The notes beneath the pieces were generated by a model. It worked only from the letters and a program-made list of their open reading frames with translations. It made no database searches and was not told the DNA's origin. Position numbers and translations under genes: made by a program. Shown one piece after another: positions 44,499 through 53,422 of a stretch of 64,000 nt of DNA. Numbering within the stretch: the first letter of the stretch is position 1; each line of letters opens with the position of its first letter. Origin of the DNA: Flagellimonas nanhaiensis (lineage in GTDB: Bacteria > Bacteroidota > Bacteroidia > Flavobacteriales > Flavobacteriaceae). The DNA is taken from contig NZ_QTJX01000001.1 of assembly GCF_003382275.1 (NCBI RefSeq), positions 992,001 through 1,056,000 of the forward strand. The letters run 5' to 3'.

Positions 44499-44996
44499 TT
44501 AGAACTGATAACGTATTCCTAAAGCAATATCAAAATCAAAATCATTGTCAAAACCATCATAGCCCAATAAGCCAATTTCAGGTCTGAAATCAAGTGATAA
44601 GAGCAATGGGATATCAAAATTGTATTCGATTCCGATGTCACCTGCCGCAAAAACGAAAAGTCCGTCATCGTCATCGTCAAATCCGGGAGCTGGGTCAAAA
44701 TCTACATTTCCAAGACCGCCTCCAACGCCATAATACCAATTAAAATTGCCATCAAGAGGGTGAACCCATTGGTAAACCCCTGATAGTTTGAAGGCATCAA
44801 AATCCCGACTGTCCCGCCATCCCAGGTTGAACTCGGCCCGGTTGTAACGGGCTATTGATTTTTGATAGGAAATTTCGGCTCCAAATCCATCACTGTCTCC
44901 CAAACGCAATCCCAGTGCATGTTCAGAAATGTCCTGCGCGCTCATGGAAGCTGTTGCAAACAAAAAGAGTGTTGTTAATAATGTTGTAATCTTCAT
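44499..44996 (-). CDS. Small secreted outer-membrane barrel-like protein
   Basis: A 165-residue protein with a signal peptide (LLTTLFLFATASMSAQ) and alternating beta strands typical of an eight-strand barrel: YQKSIARYNRAEFNLGW, FKLSGVYQW, WYYGVGGGLG, FRPEIGLLG, and a C-terminal Phe (IALGIRYQF). It carries an acidic loop (FDDDDDG) between strands that could bind Ca2+. No ligand is known. It is a single gene with its own terminator. Confidence 0.72.
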   Translation of the reverse strand: MKITTLLTTLFLFATASMSAQDISEHALGLRLGDSDGFGAEISYQKSIARYNRAEFNLGWRDSRDFDAFKLSGVYQWVHPLDGNFNWYYGVGGGLGNVDFDPAPGFDDDDDGLFVFAAGDIGIEYNFDIPLLLSLDFRPEIGLLGYDGFDNDFDFDIALGIRYQF

Positions 44997-45025
44997 AAGT
45001 TTCTCGTTTAGTTAAAAAATAGAGA

Positions 45026-45033
45026 TAGCTTTG
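45026..45033 (+). promoter_or_regulatory. -7 element of the GlcD/GlcF-type fusion gene
   Basis: TAGCTTTG matches TAnnTTTG. Transcription would begin near 45040, which makes the upstream TTG at 45036 unusable as a start and supports the TTG at 45087. Confidence 0.5.
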
Positions 45034-45086
45034 TATTGTCTTGTGACACTTTTTTAACAGAATTAGTCACCAAAAATTGTTCCAGG

Positions 45087-48002
45087 TTGGATAAATCTTT
45101 ATTAAAAAGCCTCTCAGATACGCTGCAGGGAGAACTGTTGTACGATGAGTTGAGTAAGGCAATTTACGCCACGGATGCCTCTGTATATAGAAAACTACCT
45201 ACTGCCGTTGCCTATCCGAAGAATCCAGATGATATAAAAGCTCTAATTTCTTTTGCCAGAGAGAATAGTGTAGGGCTTATTCCAAGAACTGCTGGCACTT
45301 CATTGGCAGGGCAATGTGTTGGAGATGGTATTGTGGTGGATGTTTCCAGACACTTTACCAAAATCCTGCATTTGGATAAAGAAAAAAAACAAATCAAGGT
45401 TCAACCTGGGGTGGTCAGGGATGAGCTTAATCAATACCTAAAACCTTTCGGTTTATTTTTTGGTCCAAACACCTCTACCTCAAATCGATGTATGATAGGG
45501 GGGATGGTCGGAAATAATTCCTCGGGTACAACCTCCATCCAATATGGTGTTACTCGGGACAAAGTGGTGGCCATGGATTGTATCTTATCCGATAGCTCCG
45601 AAGTTTCCTTTTCTGATGTATCTCCGGACGTTTTTGAAGCAAAAAAGAATGAAGGTTCCCTAGAGGGAAAAATATATCAAAGTCTGTATGGTGAACTATC
45701 CAACCAACAAAACCTAAAAGAAATAGAGGCAGAATTCCCCAAACCTAGCATCCACCGAAGAAACACGGGTTATGCGGTGGATGAATTGTTGAAGAACAAC
45801 CTTTTTGGGAAATATGAAGAGGATTTCAACTTGTGCAAACTGCTGGCTGGAAGTGAAGGCACCTTAGCGTTCTCAACGGAAATAACCGTTCAACTGGATG
45901 ATCTGCCACCGGCATTGTCCGCGATGGTGGCTACGCACTATCATACGCTTCAGGACTCCTTGGCTGATGTGGAACTTGTGATGCAGCATAATCTCCACAC
46001 CTGCGAGATGATGGACAAGGTAATTTTGGACTGTACCAAGAACAATAGGGCCCAATTGGCCAATAGGTTCTTCGTGGAGGGAGATCCAGCTGCCATATTA
46101 ATGTTGGAAGTACGGGCTGAAACCGAAACCGAACTACAAGAGCAATTGAATGGGCTGTTGGCAGCTATCGAAAAATCGGGATTGAGTTATGCCAGCCCGG
46201 TTTTAAAGGGAAGCGATATCAACAAGGCCATAGAACTAAGAAAAGCTGGACTTGGATTGTTGGGAAACATGGTAGGAGATAGGAAGGCTGTTGCTTGTAT
46301 TGAAGACACTGCCGTTGCCCTTGAGGACTTAAAGGATTTCATTGGCGAATTCACCAAAATTATGGAAGGGTATGGTCAAGAGGCAGTATACTACGCCCAC
46401 GCTGGGGCCGGTGAACTTCATTTACGCCCCATACTCAACCTAAAAAAGTCCGAGGATGTAAGTTTGTTTCGTGCAATTACCACGGATGTTGCCAAATTGA
46501 CCAAGAAGTACAAGGGTAGTTTTAGTGGGGAGCATGGGGATGGAATAGTTCGTGCCGAATTCATTCCTTTAATGATAGGCCAAGCCAACTATGAACTCCT
46601 TAAAAGGGTTAAAAGCACGTTTGACCCACAGAATATTTTCAATCCCGGGAAAATTGTGGATGCATTTCCAATGGACGAATCCCTGAGGTATGAAATTGAC
46701 CGAGTTGAGCCTGAGATTACCACATTGATGGATTTTTCGGATAGTGAAGGGATTTTGAAAGCTTCTGAAAAATGTAATGGTAGTGGGGATTGTAGAAAAA
46801 GCCATCATATGGCTGGGGGAATGTGCCCAAGTTATCATGCCACCAAAGATGAGAAAGATACAACCAGGGGAAGGGCCAATGCATTGCGGGAATTTTTGAC
46901 CAACTCAGAAAAGGCCAATCAATTTAACCATCATGAACTGAAGAAGGTTTTTGACCTATGCCTGAGCTGTAAGGCTTGTGCCAGCGAATGTCCAAGTAAT
47001 GTGGACGTTGCTGCTCTGAAGGCTGAATTTCTCTATCAATATCAGGAAAGCAATGGATACCCCTGGCGGAGTAAACTTTTTGCGTACAATACCAAGCTCA
47101 ATGCTTTAGGTAGTAATTTTCCAAAACTTACCAATGCCATTTATGATTCCAGTTTGCTAAGTGGACTGTTGAAAAAAGTCACTGGGATAGCTTCGGAAAG
47201 AAGTATTCCCAAAGTCCATCGATTCAATTTTGAAAAATACATTGACCAACAACGGGCCAGCGGAACTAATAAGACTGGTAAGAAAGTGGTCCTCTATTTG
47301 GATGAGTTCACCAAATATCTGGATGTTGATTTGGGAAAAGATGCCATAGAGCTTTTGTCTAGATTAGGTTATGATGTGGAGTTGTTTTATGCTGAAAGCG
47401 GCAGGACATATCTTTCCAAAGGCTTTTTGAAACAAGCTAAAAGACTTGCTGCCATGAACCTAGCCAATTTGGAACCTATATTGGAACAAAACATTCCAAT
47501 TGTAGGGCTGGAGCCTTCGGCTATATTGTCCTTTAGGGATGAATACCAGCGACTCCATGATGATAAGGAGCTCTTGGCAAAATTGTCGTCGAGTTCTTTT
47601 TTGATTGAGGAGTTTCTTTCCAATGAAATAGCCAATGGACATATTACTTCCGATAGTTTCACCAAAGAAGAGCGAACCATTAAGGTTCACAACCACTGTC
47701 ATCAAAAAGCTTTGAGCAATCAAAAAGTAACTTTTGATGTACTCAATCTACCGGTTAATTATAAAGTTTCCATTATTCCATCAGGATGTTGTGGAATGGC
47801 AGGCTCCTTTGGTTATGAAAAAGAACACTATAGTACCAGTATGCAAGTTGGAGGGTTAAAATTGTTCCCAGCGGTAAAAAAGGCTCCTGAAGGTACAATC
47901 ATCTCAGCCAATGGTACTAGTTGTAGACATCAAATTAAAGATGGGACTGAAAAAGATGCGTTGCACCCGGTTTCAATCCTGCGACAAGCTTTGGTCGTCT
48001 AA
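45087..48002 (+). CDS. FAD-linked oxidase / iron-sulfur fusion (GlcD-GlcF type)
   Basis: A ~971-residue membrane-associated dehydrogenase for a 2-hydroxyacid (D-lactate or glycolate type). The first ~560 residues are an FAD-binding oxidase (FAD_binding_4: LIPRTAGTSLAGQCVG, IGGMVGNNSSGT, SFSGEHGDGIVR). A ferredoxin-like region follows with CLSCKACASECP (4Fe-4S), preceded by CNGSGDCR...MCPSY, and the last part has a CCG domain (IPSGCCGMAG). The start is set at the TTG at 45087 because a -7 box lies at 45026-45033; the longer frame begins at 45036. Its end overlaps the convergent phosphoesterase gene by 30 bases. Substrate is inferred from the domain order only. Confidence 0.85.
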   Translation: MDKSLLKSLSDTLQGELLYDELSKAIYATDASVYRKLPTAVAYPKNPDDIKALISFARENSVGLIPRTAGTSLAGQCVGDGIVVDVSRHFTKILHLDKEKKQIKVQPGVVRDELNQYLKPFGLFFGPNTSTSNRCMIGGMVGNNSSGTTSIQYGVTRDKVVAMDCILSDSSEVSFSDVSPDVFEAKKNEGSLEGKIYQSLYGELSNQQNLKEIEAEFPKPSIHRRNTGYAVDELLKNNLFGKYEEDFNLCKLLAGSEGTLAFSTEITVQLDDLPPALSAMVATHYHTLQDSLADVELVMQHNLHTCEMMDKVILDCTKNNRAQLANRFFVEGDPAAILMLEVRAETETELQEQLNGLLAAIEKSGLSYASPVLKGSDINKAIELRKAGLGLLGNMVGDRKAVACIEDTAVALEDLKDFIGEFTKIMEGYGQEAVYYAHAGAGELHLRPILNLKKSEDVSLFRAITTDVAKLTKKYKGSFSGEHGDGIVRAEFIPLMIGQANYELLKRVKSTFDPQNIFNPGKIVDAFPMDESLRYEIDRVEPEITTLMDFSDSEGILKASEKCNGSGDCRKSHHMAGGMCPSYHATKDEKDTTRGRANALREFLTNSEKANQFNHHELKKVFDLCLSCKACASECPSNVDVAALKAEFLYQYQESNGYPWRSKLFAYNTKLNALGSNFPKLTNAIYDSSLLSGLLKKVTGIASERSIPKVHRFNFEKYIDQQRASGTNKTGKKVVLYLDEFTKYLDVDLGKDAIELLSRLGYDVELFYAESGRTYLSKGFLKQAKRLAAMNLANLEPILEQNIPIVGLEPSAILSFRDEYQRLHDDKELLAKLSSSSFLIEEFLSNEIANGHITSDSFTKEERTIKVHNHCHQKALSNQKVTFDVLNLPVNYKVSIIPSGCCGMAGSFGYEKEHYSTSMQVGGLKLFPAVKKAPEGTIISANGTSCRHQIKDGTEKDALHPVSILRQALVV

Positions 48003-48974
48003 AGATTTTTCGTTTTGACGTTCCATTTCAGGGTTTGGTTGTATATCTTGTTGAACGCCGTTTAGATGGCCCTCAATCACCGAATCTTCTTCAATCTGTT
48101 TATCAGTAATAGAGGCAATGAGTTCGTTCATGTCCATTTCTTTAAGGTCTTCATCTGCAAAGAATGGAGATAGTCGGTCATGGTTGTAGTGGTAGATTCT
48201 CCATCGTTTAAATGAGTACTCCAAAGCCGTCAGGTTTTCAACCCAATCCCCAGAGTTGAGATAAATACAACTTCCGTTCTTGTTTTCGTACCGTTCTTTC
48301 TTGGGTTGATGTATATGGCCGCAGATCACATAGTCATAATCGTTCTCTATGGCCAGATCTGCTGCGGTTTTTTCAAAATCATTGATGTATTTAACCGCCC
48401 CCTTGACGCTATTTTTTATGCGTTTGGACAGCGAATATTTTTCTCTTCCGATTCTTAATAAGCACCAGTTTACAAAACTATTGATCAGGATGAGTAGATC
48501 ATAACCATATCCACCAAGCTTGGCCAACCATTTGGCATTTTGAATGGACATGTCAAACACATCTCCATGGAAAAACCATGCTTTTTTACCATCTAAATTG
48601 AGCACCAATTTATTGGTCACTTTAAAATTTCCCATTGAAGTGTCACTGAACTTACGCAACATTTCATCATGATTTCCAGTGATATAGTAAACCTCTGTGC
48701 CTTTTGAAGCCATCCCGATTACCTTACGGAGCACCTTTAGGTGGGCAGAAGGGAAATAACGTTTACTGAACTGCCAAATATCAATGATGTCCCCATTTAG
48801 AATGAGCTTCTTAGGTTGAATGCTATTTAAATAAGCGATGAGTTCATCTGCATGGCAACCGTATGTCCCAAGATGGACATCCGAAATCACTGCCAATTCT
48901 ATCTTCCTTTTTTTCAATCGTATAGGTTTAAATGCAAAATAAAAACGTAAGAATAAACTGAAAATCAATTCCAA
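47973..48974 (-). CDS. UDP-2,3-diacylglucosamine diphosphatase-like metallophosphoesterase (LpxH/LpxG type)
   Basis: A ~333-residue calcineurin-fold phosphoesterase. Metal sites: DVHLGTYG (Asp, His), LILNGDIIDIW, ITGNHDEM, FFHGDVFD and VICGHIHQPK. These match LpxH-like enzymes that form lipid X in lipid A synthesis, but long members may have other roles. No ATG is available at the N-terminus. The longest frame starts at a TTG (48974), and another TTG at 48917 (giving MKKRKIELAVISDVHLG) is equally possible and fits better. It overlaps the previous gene by 30 bases tail to tail. Confidence 0.85.
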   Translation of the reverse strand: MELIFSLFLRFYFAFKPIRLKKRKIELAVISDVHLGTYGCHADELIAYLNSIQPKKLILNGDIIDIWQFSKRYFPSAHLKVLRKVIGMASKGTEVYYITGNHDEMLRKFSDTSMGNFKVTNKLVLNLDGKKAWFFHGDVFDMSIQNAKWLAKLGGYGYDLLILINSFVNWCLLRIGREKYSLSKRIKNSVKGAVKYINDFEKTAADLAIENDYDYVICGHIHQPKKERYENKNGSCIYLNSGDWVENLTALEYSFKRWRIYHYNHDRLSPFFADEDLKEMDMNELIASITDKQIEEDSVIEGHLNGVQQDIQPNPEMERQNEKSLDDQSLSQD

Positions 48975-49058
48975 ATCAATTATTCATGAGGATATGGTTA
49001 AAAAATCATCAACCCTGACAGAAATATGTTATATAAACATTAAGTGGTGGGCTGGTTT

Positions 49059-49087
49059 TTGAAATCGGACGATAACATCTACCTTTG
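49059..49087 (+). promoter_or_regulatory. Promoter of aroC
   Basis: TTG (49059-49061), 18-base spacer, TACCTTTG (49080-49087): an exact match to the Bacteroidota consensus. The ATG at 49109 follows 21 bases later. Confidence 0.75.
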
Positions 49088-49108
49088 GGCCTACTGAAAT
49101 TATTACCA

Positions 49109-50173
49109 ATGGCCGGAAACTCTTTTGGACAACTTTTTAGACTTACAACGTTTGGTGAATCGCATGGAGTGGCCATAGGTGGAGTGCTGGATGGCTGTCC
49201 AGCTGGTGTTGACCTGGATATTGAAAAAATCCAATCGGAATTAAATCGAAGAAAACCGGGTCAATCTGCAATAGTTACCCAACGTAAAGAGCCCGATGTT
49301 GTTGAAATCTATTCAGGGGTCTTTGAAGGCAAGACAACGGGTACTCCAATAGGATTTGCTATTCATAATACCAATCAGAAGTCCAAGGACTATTCACATA
49401 TCAAAGATTCTTACCGACCTTCCCATGCGGATTATGTGTATGATAAAAAGTACGGCTTTCGTGATTATCGAGGAGGTGGAAGGAGTTCAGCCAGGGAAAC
49501 TGCAAGTAGGGTAGTGGCAGGCGCCATTGCCAAACAGTTTTTGGACAATATTAAAATCAATGCTTTTGTTTGTCAGGTCGGGGATATGAAATTGGAGAAA
49601 GACTACCGCGACTTGGATTTTTCAAAGATTGAATCTAATCCAGTGCGTTGCCCGGACCCCGAAATGGCCCAGAATATGGAAGATTATATCAAGGCCATAA
49701 AAAAAGAAGGGGATACCATTGGTGGGGTCATCACCTGTGTAGTTCAAAATGTACCAATTGGTTTAGGCGAACCTGTGTTTGACAAGCTTCATGCCAATTT
49801 GGGAAAAGCTATGCTTTCCATTAATGCCGTAAAGGGTTTTGAATATGGAAGTGGGTTTGAAGGCGTAAAAATGAAAGGAAGCCAACACAATGATGCATAC
49901 AACCCTGACGGTACTACCATTACCAATAGAAGCGGAGGAATACAAGGAGGAGTCAGCAATGGAATGGATATTTACTTCAATGTGGCTTTTAAACCTGTAG
50001 CAACGGTATTGCAAGGCTATGAAACCATCAATAAAGAGGGTGAAAAAGTAACTGCCCAAGGAAAGGGTAGACACGACCCATGCGTTGTTCCAAGGGCGGT
50101 GCCCATTGTGGAGGCCATGACTGCTTTGGTCTTGGCAGACCATGTGCTTTTGGCCCGATCGAACAAAATCTAA
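49109..50173 (+). CDS. aroC: Chorismate synthase
   Basis: A 354-residue FMN-dependent enzyme that converts EPSP to chorismate, the last step of the shikimate pathway to aromatic amino acids. Signatures are [30 protein letters not shown], the [11 protein letters not shown] loop and a late [16 protein letters not shown]. The start is the ATG at 49109 ([10 protein letters not shown]), inside a slightly longer open frame. It leads into the symporter gene with 56 bases between and may be transcribed with the genes that follow. Confidence 0.97.
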   Translation: MAGNSFGQLFRLTTFGESHGVAIGGVLDGCPAGVDLDIEKIQSELNRRKPGQSAIVTQRKEPDVVEIYSGVFEGKTTGTPIGFAIHNTNQKSKDYSHIKDSYRPSHADYVYDKKYGFRDYRGGGRSSARETASRVVAGAIAKQFLDNIKINAFVCQVGDMKLEKDYRDLDFSKIESNPVRCPDPEMAQNMEDYIKAIKKEGDTIGGVITCVVQNVPIGLGEPVFDKLHANLGKAMLSINAVKGFEYGSGFEGVKMKGSQHNDAYNPDGTTITNRSGGIQGGVSNGMDIYFNVAFKPVATVLQGYETINKEGEKVTAQGKGRHDPCVVPRAVPIVEAMTALVLADHVLLARSNKI

Positions 50174-50229
50174 AAAGGGGTTAGGGCATTTCCGTCCAAA
50201 ATAGTATCTTACTTTCCTAAAAACCACAT

Positions 50230-51555
50230 ATGCGTAAACTAGAACTGCACTGGCAGATCCTGATTGGGATGCTTTTGGGAATTGTATTTGGATTTGTCAT
50301 GACCCAAGTGGATTGGGGCCAAGGATTTGTATCAGACTGGATTCAACCATTGGGAACCATCTTTGTGAAATTGTTGAAGCTGATTGCAATTCCGTTGATT
50401 ATTGCTTCTTTGGTAAAAGGTATTTCTGACCTTAAGGACATTTCAAAATTTCGGGACATTGGCCTACGTACGATAGGAATCTATATTGTAACTACTGTGG
50501 TAGCAATTACCATTGGTCTGATTTTAGTGAATGTGCTACGACCTGGAGATGGAATATCTGAGGATACTGTGACAAAACTTACAGAAACCTATGCCAGTGA
50601 TGCAGGGGTAACCTCGAAATTGGAGGAAGCTTCTCGTCAAAAAGATAGTGGACCACTACAATTCTTGGTCGATATGGTGCCCGACAATGCTTTGGCCGCC
50701 ATGACGGATAACAGTTTGATGCTTCAGGTCATTTTCTTCACGATTTTCCTAGGTATTTCCATGTTATTGATTGGTGAGGAAAAGGCCAAGCCGTTAAAAA
50801 ACTTTTTTGACTCTCTGAACTATGTGGTTTTAAAGATGGTCGATTTGATCATGCTTTCTGCTCCTTATGCCGTATTTGCACTTTTAGCAGGAGTTGTGGT
50901 GTCCTCTAGCGACCCAGATTTATTATTGGCCCTGTTAAAATATACTGGTGTTGTGGTCGGCGGACTTTTATTGATGATAGTGTTCTATGCTATTGTGGTT
51001 TCAACTTTTACCAAGAAAAATCCGTTCTGGTTCTTAAAGGAAATAAGCCCTGCTCAGCTATTGGCCTTTTCCACTAGTTCCAGTGCGGCTACTTTACCCG
51101 TGACGATGGAAAGGGTGGAAGAGCATATAGGAGTAGACAAGGAAGTATCTAGTTTTGTATTACCCGTGGGAGCTACCATAAATATGGACGGAACCAGTTT
51201 GTACCAAGGCGTTGCGGCTGTCTTTATTTCCCAGGCCCTAGGGTTTGACCTTAGTTTTGCAGATCAATTGACCATAGTACTTACTGCGTTGCTGGCCTCA
51301 ATAGGTTCTGCGGCCGTGCCTGGAGCTGGTATGGTCATGCTGGTTATTGTGTTGGAAGCTATTGGTTTTCCAGCAGATAAGCTAGCCATTGGTTTGGCCT
51401 TGATTTTTGCTGTGGACCGACCATTGGATATGTGCCGTACCATAGTTAATGTTACTGGGGATGCCACGGTTTCCATGGTAGTGGCAAAATCTGTTGGTAA
51501 ACTAGGTGAACCTCGTGTAGAGGATTGGGATGACCATTGGGATGAAGTCAAATAA
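50230..51555 (+). CDS. Dicarboxylate/amino acid:cation symporter (DAACS family)
   Basis: A 441-residue transporter of glutamate, aspartate or C4-dicarboxylates driven by Na+ or H+ (GltP/GltPh/DctA family). Evidence: about eight membrane helices, the tip of hairpin 1 (FSTSSSAATLPVTME), NMDGTSLYQGVAAVFI in TM7 and VDRPLDMCRTIVNVTGD in TM8, whose Asp and Arg/Asn contact substrate. It lies 15 bases ahead of the ATP-grasp gene, so it may bring in the substrate used by that cluster. Confidence 0.93.
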   Translation: MRKLELHWQILIGMLLGIVFGFVMTQVDWGQGFVSDWIQPLGTIFVKLLKLIAIPLIIASLVKGISDLKDISKFRDIGLRTIGIYIVTTVVAITIGLILVNVLRPGDGISEDTVTKLTETYASDAGVTSKLEEASRQKDSGPLQFLVDMVPDNALAAMTDNSLMLQVIFFTIFLGISMLLIGEEKAKPLKNFFDSLNYVVLKMVDLIMLSAPYAVFALLAGVVVSSSDPDLLLALLKYTGVVVGGLLLMIVFYAIVVSTFTKKNPFWFLKEISPAQLLAFSTSSSAATLPVTMERVEEHIGVDKEVSSFVLPVGATINMDGTSLYQGVAAVFISQALGFDLSFADQLTIVLTALLASIGSAAVPGAGMVMLVIVLEAIGFPADKLAIGLALIFAVDRPLDMCRTIVNVTGDATVSMVVAKSVGKLGEPRVEDWDDHWDEVK

Positions 51556-51570
51556 TTAAAATTTTGTGCC

Positions 51571-52602
51571 ATGAACATTTGTTTTTTAATGTATCCATGG
51601 GAGGAAATCCAACCAGAGAACGATACCAGTCTGGCCTTGATTCATGAATGCGTGCGTCGTGGGCATGGAGTCGCCCTTTGCACACCTGCCAACCTGACTA
51701 TTCGGAATAGTGTAACGAGCGCATTTTCTACTGTGATCAACAGGATGGAAAAAGTACCCAGTAGCCTAAAAACTTTTCATAAACAAGCGAGTACACGGGA
51801 AGAGATGCTTCCTTTGGCGGGTTTTGATGTGATTTTTATGCGGGCCAATCCCCCTCTGGACCCCTTGATGCTTAATTTCTTGGATTCAGTCAAGGACGAT
51901 GTGTTCATTGTAAATTCCATTCAAGGACTTCGCGAAGCCAATAACAAGCTGTACACCGCTGCTTTTGGAGATAGTCACAGCAATATTATTCCAGTGACCC
52001 ATGTGTCCAAGAACAAAAGATACCTGATACAACAGATTAAAGAATCAACAGCGGACAAGATGATTTTGAAACCGCTGAACGGCTATGGAGGTTCAGGTGT
52101 TATTCTTATTGAGAGATCGGCCATGTCCAATATTAATTCTTTGCTTGATTTCTATGTAACTAACTCAGATGGAAGCTCTAACTATGTCATACTTCAAGAA
52201 TATATTGAAGGTGCAGACCAGGGTGATGTCCGTATTTTATTGCTGAATGGCGAGCCAATAGGAGCCATGCGTAGGATTCCAGGAAGCGACGATCATCGTT
52301 CCAATGTGTCCGCCGGTGGTTCGGTTGCAAAACATTCCCTGACCAAACAAGAAAAAGCTTTGTGCAAGCAAATTGGTCCTAAACTGGTCAAAGACGGACT
52401 TTATTTTGTTGGCATTGATGTGATTGGCGGAAAGCTGGTAGAGGTCAATGTAATGTCGCCTGGAGGAATCACATATATTAACAAAGCCTATAAGACCAAG
52501 GTGCAGTGCAAAGTGATTGATTTCATTGAAAGCAAAGTACTCGATAAGCTGCAAGCATTTGATAGAAGGTCCAGATTACGAAGCGAAGTAGAGAATGCGT
52601 AA
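51571..52602 (+). CDS. Glutathione synthetase-like ATP-grasp ligase
   Basis: A 343-residue ATP-grasp ligase resembling prokaryotic glutathione synthetase (GshB). It has an N-terminal Rossmann-type domain (NICFLMYPWEEIQPEND), the VIFMRANPPLDPLMLNFLD stretch, the ATP loop KMILKPLNGYGGSGVILI, the YIEGADQGDVRILLLNG strand and the metal-binding VEVNVMSPGGITYIN. Such enzymes join a carboxylate to an amine with ATP. Classical glutathione synthesis would also need gamma-glutamylcysteine ligase, which is not here. It overlaps the next gene by 8 bases and follows the symporter by 15, so the four are one operon. Confidence 0.9.
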   Translation: MNICFLMYPWEEIQPENDTSLALIHECVRRGHGVALCTPANLTIRNSVTSAFSTVINRMEKVPSSLKTFHKQASTREEMLPLAGFDVIFMRANPPLDPLMLNFLDSVKDDVFIVNSIQGLREANNKLYTAAFGDSHSNIIPVTHVSKNKRYLIQQIKESTADKMILKPLNGYGGSGVILIERSAMSNINSLLDFYVTNSDGSSNYVILQEYIEGADQGDVRILLLNGEPIGAMRRIPGSDDHRSNVSAGGSVAKHSLTKQEKALCKQIGPKLVKDGLYFVGIDVIGGKLVEVNVMSPGGITYINKAYKTKVQCKVIDFIESKVLDKLQAFDRRSRLRSEVENA

Positions 52603-53422
52603 ATGTACCCTAGAAGAAATTATCAATTCCATAAAGTCTGAGACTTGTTTTGAAGCAGTTTCGGAAGACTATTCTTTTTCCATAAAAATTGATAGTTACG
52701 TCCCTTTTGTCTGTGGAGCAGTACACGATGGGCATCAATTTCGTAAATCCCTTTGGGAAAATTGTTTACACAGCCAATATGACCGTTGGTACGAGGAAGA
52801 TCCCTGCACTAGGCAAATGGTAAGTACACAACCCATTATCATTGCAGGGCGTGACAGTCGATTTGAGTATGACCTCAATCGTCCACCTGAAGAAGCGGTT
52901 TTTGAAACTGCCTGGGGCAAACAACTCTGGAGAACTCCTTTAGTGGAGCATGAAAAAGAAACAAGCCTCAGAAAACATAATAATTTCTATGAGGTTGTGC
53001 AGGTGCTGTTTGACAAATTGGAATCCAAATATCCGAAGGTCATTGTTTTTGATATGCACAGTTACAATTGGAAACGATGGGAAAGAGAGGTTCCGACTTG
53101 GAATTTGGGAACCACCAATGTGGATAATGATAGATTTGGCGAGTTGATTGAGAGCTGGCGTTCTAAACTGGAAGCCATTCAATTTCCAAACGGGATAAAG
53201 TCCTCGGCAAAAATTAATAATACCTTTTACGGGAATGGACATTTCCTAAAATATATCACCAAGAATTTTAAGAATACCTTGGTTTTGGCGACTGAGATTT
53301 CCAAAATCTATTGTGATGAACATACCGGGGTCATTTACCCAGAGGTGGTAAGTTCTGTGGAAGAGCAACTTAAGCTTTTGATTCCGGAAATGGTGGATGA
53401 ATTTGAAAAAGCAAATATATGA
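52595..53422 (+). CDS. N-formylglutamate amidohydrolase family protein
   Basis: A 275-residue zinc hydrolase of the HutG2/FGase fold, which removes a formyl or acyl group from the N-terminus of glutamate in histidine breakdown. Here CGAVHDGHQFRK, the RDSRFEYDLNRPPEEA segment and VIVFDMHSYNWKR supply the expected metal- and substrate-binding residues. No histidine-degradation gene is nearby, and the gene is embedded in overlapping frames with a ligase and a peptidase, so it probably acts on a different N-acyl-type or carboxyl-modified product. Confidence 0.88.
   Translation: MRKCTLEEIINSIKSETCFEAVSEDYSFSIKIDSYVPFVCGAVHDGHQFRKSLWENCLHSQYDRWYEEDPCTRQMVSTQPIIIAGRDSRFEYDLNRPPEEAVFETAWGKQLWRTPLVEHEKETSLRKHNNFYEVVQVLFDKLESKYPKVIVFDMHSYNWKRWEREVPTWNLGTTNVDNDRFGELIESWRSKLEAIQFPNGIKSSAKINNTFYGNGHFLKYITKNFKNTLVLATEISKIYCDEHTGVIYPEVVSSVEEQLKLLIPEMVDEFEKANI

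Noticed and set aside
45036..45086. Upstream TTG start of the GlcD/GlcF fusion
   Set aside because: It sits 3 bases after the -7 box, so it would lie at or before the transcript start; homologues begin near LDKSLLKSL.
52595..53422. Histidine-degradation (hut) role
   Set aside because: No hutH, hutU or hutI gene is nearby; the gene is in frame overlap with a ligase and peptidase instead.
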